A DNA stretch of 60,000 nucleotides from Tubiluchus corallicola (taxonomy: Eukaryota > Priapulida > Priapulimorpha > Priapulimorphida > Tubiluchidae). The notes under the pieces were generated by a model that saw only the letters and a list, made by a program, of their open reading frames with translations, did not search any database and had not been told where the DNA came from. The first letter of the stretch is position 1. Each line of letters opens with the position of its first letter. This document shows, piece by piece, positions 48,001 to 60,000 of the stretch. The DNA lies in contig JAQGDQ010000286.1 of NCBI GenBank assembly GCA_030141605.1, positions 131,501 through 191,500 on the forward strand, in the 5' to 3' direction. The translations under genes were made by a program, and so were the position numbers.

Positions 48001-50185
48001 CAAAGACACCAAATTGGCACAGATATCTTAGCCACATTTGGGTACGAATGCGTCCTGCATTAACGAATTAAACTACTCAGGTTCAGTTTTTCGAATGAAG
48101 CTTCTTAGACTGGATGAGAATTGAACCCATGCATTCATAAACCTGACCATTCAACTCTGTCATGACCACTCTGCTATGCACTCTCGCCTCATATGTACTT
48201 TCTCGCTTGAACTTAAATTGTTCCACTGTATTACAGGCACCAGGTCCAGCAGCTTATAATGTTGTAGATTTTGATGTTTACAAGAATCGAGCTCCAACCA
48301 TGAAACTTCTTTCTGGACACGGAGAGTGCTTTCGTACCAGCGCTGGGCCTGGACCAGCAGCTTATCGTGTGGGTATTATTATTGCATATTGCATATCGTT
48401 ATTGTATATAGCTCAGAGGGCTTTTTCATACTCATTTCTTGTGGTCTGTAGTAGTGCAACGGAATTAGGGCATCTAAAGCAAATCACGGAGGCCAGACGA
48501 TATAAAATCGAAATTAAACTTTTAAGTGACCTACAACACAAATATCCCAAGGTTGTATCCCATTGTTGAGTAGGTGTTTTTTTGCAAGCTGCTTATTGAA
48601 CCGTAAAACAGAATATAAAAGAGAAAAAACTCTATACACTAGACATAAAAATGGAACAGACTACAACAATACAAATAAACCACTTCTCTATGGTATAACG
48701 GTTCAAGCACATAGGTTCAAACTTGCTCCGAGTTATTTCAGTCAGGTATGCATTCAACGATTTTCTGGACCAATGTAGCATTAATTTTTGTAACTTGTAC
48801 ATCTTGTGACGAACTTAAAAACACGAACTTCTCATTAGGTGACATATAATGAAAATTAGTACAAAAATTAGATAGTATCAAAACATTCCTCTATTATAAT
48901 GACGTATAGGCCTATAATGGGCATTCTGAACTGCAAAATTTGCAAAAACAATTTCCGGGATGTACAATCATAATCAAAATCTGGTAAATTATGTATATGG
49001 TAAATGTACGTAGATACGTCTGTAAACATTATGGCGTTCTCTTGCGTTTGGATTTCTGTCCTCTGTCCCGGAATATTTACACATCCTGTATTGATTGCGG
49101 AGTTTCTTGACCATTTGCTTCCCTTGTGTTCGAAAATGAGATCTTTCTGCCAATGCCGCATATGTAATCACACAATTTTTCTCCTCTAAGAACAATAGAG
49201 TATCCTATTTTAGGAAAACGTCTGCGAGGAAATCAAAACGTAATACTAGTAGGTCTAACAGAAATGGCATGCTTTCAAGGCTGTAGAACTAAAAAGAGTT
49301 GCTATTTGTTTTGTGCAAAGTCTCTGCTTAACGTTGTGCCATTTTAAATTCTTGCTGTTCTACAAACTCTTGAGGAAAACATGGATGACGTACTTTTAAG
49401 CCCGCATTAAAATCGGTATTAAATCTCCATTAAATTTTAAAAATTTTCGTACTTCTTCGTCTCTTAGACGCTGCAACAAATTCGAGGACTAAAATGGGAA
49501 TTTAATGACTTGTTGTTAATAATAGGTAAAAGGGGAATTCGACAAACTGACAGAAGTACCAGACTTTGGATTTGGAGGTTGCCACTCTAGACCACAGTCA
49601 AGTTACTCACAGCGTTTAAGTGACGATGATGAAAGATCGCTACCTGCTACGCCGGCAAAATCTAAAACACCGCAAAAAAGACCACCATCCAGCGGAAGAC
49701 CCATATCACCACAACGTACACAACAGCAACAACAACAAAGACCTAAAACTAGAGAAAGCGAAGAGACGAAGTATTACGAAGAGGCTCAAGCACCTGGCGA
49801 GAAAACTAGTGGGAAAGTTGGAGTTGTTGAAGTGTCTTCTCGCAAGAGTGGAGCAGATACGAAGAAGTCAACTTCTCGCGGAGCAAATGTGCAGGAGTCA
49901 ACTTCCCAAGGAGCAAGCGTCAAGGAGTCAACGTCTCAAGGAGCAAACGTGAAGGAGTCAAGTTCTAAAGGAGCAAACGTCAAAGAGTCAACTTCTCGTG
50001 GTGCAAGTGTCAAGGAGTCATCTTCTCGTGGTGCAAATGTGAAGGAATCATCTTCTCGGAAGAGTGATATAAGCCCAAAGCAGACCAGTTCTCAAAAGAG
50101 TAACGCAAGTGCAAAAAGTGGTGCTTCTCAAAAGAGTGGTGGAGGGTCTGTGAAGGAACCACTAAGTGTTGATGATTTGCAATAA
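45056..50185 (+). CDS. Sperm-tail PG-rich repeat (SHIPPO/ODF3-type) protein
   Basis: Six exons, 45056-45153, 45786-45902, 46024-46163, 47499-47617, 48237-48368 and 49526-50185, encode 421 aa in consistent phase. Each internal exon carries one or two STPGR/SHIPPO motifs: QSPGPGIYNTRDTY, TVPGPGPANYSPLD, SPGPAQYTVPSYFGG, APGPAAYNVVDFDVYKNRAP and GPGPAAYRV. Proteins of this class (ODF3/CIMAP, STPG) bind in or along axonemal and manchette microtubules in cilia and sperm tails. The last exon diverges: a Ser/Pro/Gln-rich linker with QQQQQQ, then six 10-residue units of type GANVKESSSR (residues about 321-380), ending SVKEPLSVDDLQ. The donor of exon 5 is CGT|GTGGGT, the only choice that keeps the next exon open. 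Polyadenylation signal AATAAA at 50306. The paralogue group cannot be set by eye. Confidence 0.9.
46240..46380 (+). repeat. (GGTT/GATT)n degenerate tetranucleotide array
   Basis: Imperfect repeats of ggtt, gatt and tggt occupy about 140 bp of SHIPPO intron 3, immediately before a LINE fragment. Confidence 0.85.
46385..46590 (+). mobile_element. LINE reverse transcriptase fragment in SHIPPO intron 3
   Basis: The plus frame reads NGTSLQKVNETISALDGSKA then PDCDGLLPAIIKLLTTDIVT, matching the block before the RT palm in LINE ORF2 (usual form: V-x-x-A-I-x-x-L-K-x-G-K-A-P-G-x-D-G). It is truncated at both ends. Confidence 0.7.
48112..48185 (-). repeat. tRNA-like repeat with long variable arm, next to SHIPPO exon 5
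   Basis: On the minus strand TAGCAGAGTGG matches an A box and GGGTTCAATTCTC a B box. The spacing suggests a Ser/Leu-type variable arm. Stem pairing is incomplete, so a SINE head or pseudogene is more likely than a working tRNA. Confidence 0.45.
49880..50059 (+). repeat. Coding 30-bp minisatellite, six units, in SHIPPO last exon
   Basis: Six exact-length units start at 49880, 49910, 49940, 49970, 50000 and 50030, each encoding GA(N/S)V(Q/K)ES(T/S)S(Q/K/R). Unit length is a multiple of three, so changes in copy number keep the frame. Confidence 0.95.
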
Positions 50186-51167
50186 ACAAGTTTCGATATT
50201 GCTGTCCCTTGTTTCTAAGGTTGGTAAAAATCAAAAGCATGAATGATGATGCCAAGGACATTTTTATAATCTGATTATGAAAATGTAAATCAAAGTTATT
50301 TAAGAAATAAATTATTAAAATGTAAAGGTGACAGATAGGACCAACCTTGTCTACATTTTCGAAAAACTGTGACATGGACTCTTCGTTGTCATTTTTGCGC
50401 AAATGAGTTTATTTTGACACAGTGGATGTGCCACTTATGATATTGCTTAGGTTTTTGGATACAACTGTTCGGCTACAACTGGATGCATACTGGAGTACAG
50501 TACTGAATGCCTTTTCCACCATGTCGTGTGATGTAAAATCAAGTTTTTTTATGTAGCTGTCTTTTTACCTATACAGCAGATAAAGTAATAAAATCAAGTT
50601 ATTTGCATATAACTAGTAGTAATAGTTTATTTTCTGTGCAGAGATTTCAGGAGTACGAACAACGCTCTGGATATTGATAAAAATATAGGGTAGTGATCCC
50701 AGCACTTCAAAAAAAAATAAGGAAATTACAGCCTTTCCTACTCAAGTACCATTGAAATAGAGCTTTTAGGGGAACAAAACCCACAACTAGTTCGCATATC
50801 ATTTACCATCACATCTTTCTTCCTTCAACTTCATTTTCTGCTGCTTTACTACTCCTTTTCTTTTTCTCAATCTACATTCGTTTGGGATGTGTGCACCAAT
50901 TAATTACTTCCGAGCACACCGTAGGCCATCTGCAGTTTGGCACTTTGGGTAGATAATAAATATGTTACACATATTAACATTTCATGAAGTGTTTTGAAGT
51001 GCAATGCTGTAATGGTTGTTGTGGATGTATTTAATAAATAAGAAATAAAATAAAATACTGCCAGAAAAACGTTTGCAGCAGTTGAGAAGACAAATTCGTA
51101 GACTAAGACACAACAGCAGTCCATTAATCAACTATCAGATTTAAAGCGAAGAAGGTGCTGAAAAATT

Positions 51168-51235
51168 GTGTCAATCAGGATTCAAACCCAGAACTTTGTG
51201 GTTTCAAGCCACATGCCTAGGCCATTTGAACACTG
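51168..51235 (-). repeat. tRNA-like repeat
   Basis: On the minus strand, TGGCCTAGGCATGTGG resembles an A box region and GGGTTTGAATCC is a good B box (51178-51189). The candidate acceptor ends do not pair well, so a tRNA-derived repeat is preferred over a gene. Confidence 0.45.
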
Positions 51236-51342
51236 AATTCAACAAATTTGCATCAATTCTCATGCTGAATGCAATCAGTCTGCGCTACCTATCCGCAGTA
51301 AAGAGAAAATAATTAATTAACAAGCTACCAACCATCATATTC

Positions 51343-51410
51343 TCCCTGCAAACTAATAAAATTCAAAAGCAATAAATCCCTGCAAACTAATAAAATTCAA
51401 GTAATAAAAA
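51343..51410. repeat. 34-bp tandem duplication
   Basis: The block tccctgcaaactaataaaat recurs at a 34-bp interval (51343 and 51377). Confidence 0.8.
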
Positions 51411-51947
51411 GTAAAAATTTAAGAGAATAAATTCTAACCATTTTTATTAAAACCACAAATCAACAAAATAACACAGTCGGTTACTACAAAAAAGTGGAAT
51501 AGTGTGTGTCAAACGCAATTGAAATCACAGACCATCTGCCTTTACATAAACGCTTACTTCAATAGAAGAAATCTTTATCATTTTGACAACACATTCATGA
51601 TTAACAAACTAGATAACATCTTAGCACCATTTCAGTTTTTACAAGCTTGCTAATAAGCAGTATTCTTACTATACATTATACAGTCCTAGCTCTAGCATCA
51701 CAGGTTGAAAAAAACCTTATTGTTATCCCATTACCTTCAGATGTAACACAGTGTTAAAGTGCCTAGAAAAGCTTTAATATGGGAGCAAAGCATTACCTGG
51801 TTACTGTGCTTTCCCTTTACACAAAATAAAAGACAAAAATGACTAAATTAAAGCAATCACAGAGAAGTTAACACATTATGCACAACTAGTCTTTTTGCCT
51901 ATCTTAAATTAGCACTAAAATATAAGAATTATTAATTAGATTATGCG

Positions 51948-52223
51948 TTGAATGCCAGAATGTTCATAAATCAATGTGGTTTATTTTATAACAATTATTA
52001 CCCATTGCGGGTAATGAGCCAAAGAAAAGAGGACTAGCAAGGATTTGAACCTGAGGCCTGGGATTAGTACTCCCATGTTCTGCCCGTTAAGCTACCAGTC
52101 AACAAAACAAAACAGACCCATGATTTCCTCCTTGTAGCACTCAATCATTCAACTCAGTACCCACAATGGGTAATAATTATTGTAAAATAAACCACAATGG
52201 TTTATGAACGTTCCGGCATTCAA
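51948..52223. mobile_element. 276-bp hairpin (MITE-like) element with a tRNA-like core
   Basis: Arms 51948-52012 and 52159-52223 are about 65-bp inverted repeats that begin TTGAATGCC and end GGCATTCAA, with a handful of mismatches. Between them lies a 69-nt minus-strand tRNA-like sequence (52032-52100). No transposase is encoded and no clear target-site duplication is visible, so non-autonomous transposition is inferred from structure only. Confidence 0.7.
52032..52100 (-). repeat. tRNA-like core of the hairpin element
   Basis: The minus strand starts GACTGGTA and ends TGCTAGTC, which pair over seven positions allowing G-T wobble. TAGCTTAACGG matches an A box, GGTTCAAATCC a B box, and TGGGA/TCCCA closes a seven-base loop GTACTAA. 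The resulting ACT anticodon would be abnormal for AGY serine, so a derived tRNA is likelier than a functional one. Confidence 0.6.
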
Positions 52224-53332
52224 AGTCATGAACTAATTAACAATATCATCGCTACGTGGCAGCTAATTTGAAGAATAATATATAAGAAATATACATGTAT
52301 TTGTTTTTTTAACAAAAACAATTTGCTACAAAGTCAGTTATTAGCAGAGGAAGTGAATAGAAGCATAGTAAGCTTATTTCAAGTACAGAGATAAAATCAC
52401 TAGATACAGAGATAATGGCCACATCTTTTTTAAACAACAGCAGCTGTTGTGCTGCTTCTTTGAAGTGCAATTTGTTTAAAGAAGCAAACCAAGTTTACCT
52501 GCATCAACTATTACGTATTCTTTAATTAGCACCCTTTTTATTTCACCACTGACTTCCTCCCAGTGGTATACTTGCAGAGGTTAAAAATCTACGCTGCTTT
52601 TTTCAGGATGCTCAGAACATGATCTCTAAAATTATATTTCTTGACAGTGCATGATAAAAGTTAATGTAAAATAAAACTACACAATCCATCCATATAAGTC
52701 TAAATTCCCAACAATGTACAAAGCATCTGCCATTATCCAAAACAGGTGAGATATGTCAGTTCCTGTTTAATAACGCCTACTTATTAAAGAAAATGTATCT
52801 AGCATAAAAAACAAGTAGAGATTTAAACAGTTTAATTGTCAGCTCAATCAAAACCTTTCAATCCTTATGTGCTAAATCAATAGTAGTACATAATATTTTG
52901 AATTAGAATCACCGTGCACAAAGGGGCAATGTTACAACTTCTAAGAAACACTTTTCAGAAAGTATCTGGCACATAGCAACAATAATTATATAGTTACATA
53001 ATTTCAACAATAATTGCACTTTACAATAATGAAAACAAAAATTTCCTCTAGTTACTCCAGTGGTCTAACAGTAGAACTGCACCACTGTCAGTAAACACAT
53101 TTTCAAAAGAATTTTCAGCAACTGTTTAACTCTGTAGTTCAAGTATTTTGATTTGTTTAGCTCTTTAGTTCACATGCTTTGATGTTAAATACAAAAATTA
53201 CAATTGTATCTTTAATTGTGTCATCTTGCGTTTGATTTTAAAATAAAAAATACATAACAAGTTTAGTATTATCAATACACTTTGTGTCAGCTTTTCTATG
53301 TGTTTGCCCTCTAATTTTAGAATACGGCAACA

Positions 53333-53343
53333 CCCCCCCCCCC
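53333..53343 (+). repeat. Poly-C run
   Basis: An uninterrupted cytosine homopolymer of roughly ten bases, in the presumed SLC4 3' UTR; length is prone to sequencing error. Confidence 0.7.
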
Positions 53344-53511
53344 ATATTCACCTTCAGAAATGTTTTCACCAATGATTAAGAGGTTCTTCTGACAGTAACA
53401 TTTGATGTACACCATTACCTATCATCATACTTAGGCATAGAAAGTTCAAAGCAAAAAGTCTCATTACAAACAGTTTCATCACAGGATAGAAAACGACTAC
53501 TTCTGTAAGTA

Positions 53512-59740
<6,229 letters not shown>

Positions 59741-60000
59741 CTGTAACAAACACGAAACACAAAAACTCAAAAGTGCATTATTAGTTTAGACCACTGAGCC
59801 AAGTTGTAAGGCAAGCTGTACTGTCAAAAAATGCAGTAACATCTGTAAAGCAAATATTCATTGTAACCAAAATGAAATCGATTAACACTTCTACATACTT
59901 CGCTCTTTAAGAGTTGTAACTTTCTTTTTTTTAACAATTGAGCGGTAGGAATCCAGTATTGAATGGCAGATTATAATTAACTGTATGTTTGTGGAGGGAC
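59741..60000. other. SLC4 intron at the window edge
   Basis: No further SLC4 exon was recognised on the minus strand between 59741 and the end; the preceding exon must lie outside the window. Confidence 0.5.

Larger units (their letters stand above)
50186..53511. other. Spacer between convergent SHIPPO and SLC4 genes
   Basis: It contains the SHIPPO 3' UTR (AATAAA at 50306), a tRNA-like repeat at 51168-51235, a short tandem duplication at 51343-51410, the hairpin element at 51948-52223 and presumably the SLC4 3' UTR at the right. No exon was recognised. Confidence 0.5.

Noticed and set aside
49620-49952. 110-residue Lys/Arg-rich frame over the SHIPPO last exon
   Set aside because: It is the +1 shadow of the real exon, which is fixed by phase from the upstream exon and by the PG-rich repeats.

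Overview
The window is metazoan nuclear DNA: AT-rich, with multi-exon animal genes joined by GT-AG (twice GC-AG) introns, long intergenic spacers, decayed LINE pieces, tRNA-like repeats and microsatellites. The species cannot be fixed from the sequence; an invertebrate with intron-rich genes fits best. Nearly all functional calls come from exon-by-exon translation, with splice sites chosen so that reading phase and family motifs both hold.

Layout: (1) 2105-2704, minus: a single-exon UBE2K-type ubiquitin-conjugating enzyme with UBA domain. (2) 2705-8271: spacer with a broken LINE 3' end (about 5760-6363) between direct repeats. (3) 8272-14024, minus: SARAF, eight coding exons, complete (335 aa). 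(4) 14025-15359: divergent promoter region with a 213-bp tandem duplication. (5) 15360-18894, plus: FBXO33/FBXO39-like F-box protein, four exons, complete (457 aa). (6) 18895-25239: gene-poor spacer with repeats. (7) 25240-32334, minus: RAB32-family GTPase, eight exons, complete (218 aa), whose introns hold a LINE fragment, an AT-rich tandem array and a foldback-like element. (8) 33803-37156, plus: DUF4537 protein resembling human C11orf16, with six phase-compatible exons at 38304-42160 that are probably its C-terminal half, although the joining intron could not be resolved. (9) 45056-50185, plus: sperm-tail PG-rich (SHIPPO/ODF3-type) repeat protein, six exons, complete (421 aa), with a coding 30-bp minisatellite. 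(10) 53512-59740, minus: the last seven coding exons of an SLC4 bicarbonate transporter that continues past the right edge.

The genes are mostly unrelated housekeeping or membrane-traffic genes (ubiquitination, ER calcium regulation, Rab traffic, bicarbonate transport). The exception is the adjacent DUF4537 and SHIPPO pair: each has a consensus RFX X-box 100-160 bp upstream of its ATG, which suggests two ciliary or flagellar genes side by side. Other points of note are the intronless UBE2K, a Gln-to-His change at the catalytic switch II position of RAB32, two GC-AG introns at motif-critical junctions, a foldback-like element with internally repetitive arms, and a 276-bp hairpin element with a tRNA-like core. 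No prokaryote-like system, CRISPR array or clear new multi-gene system was seen.
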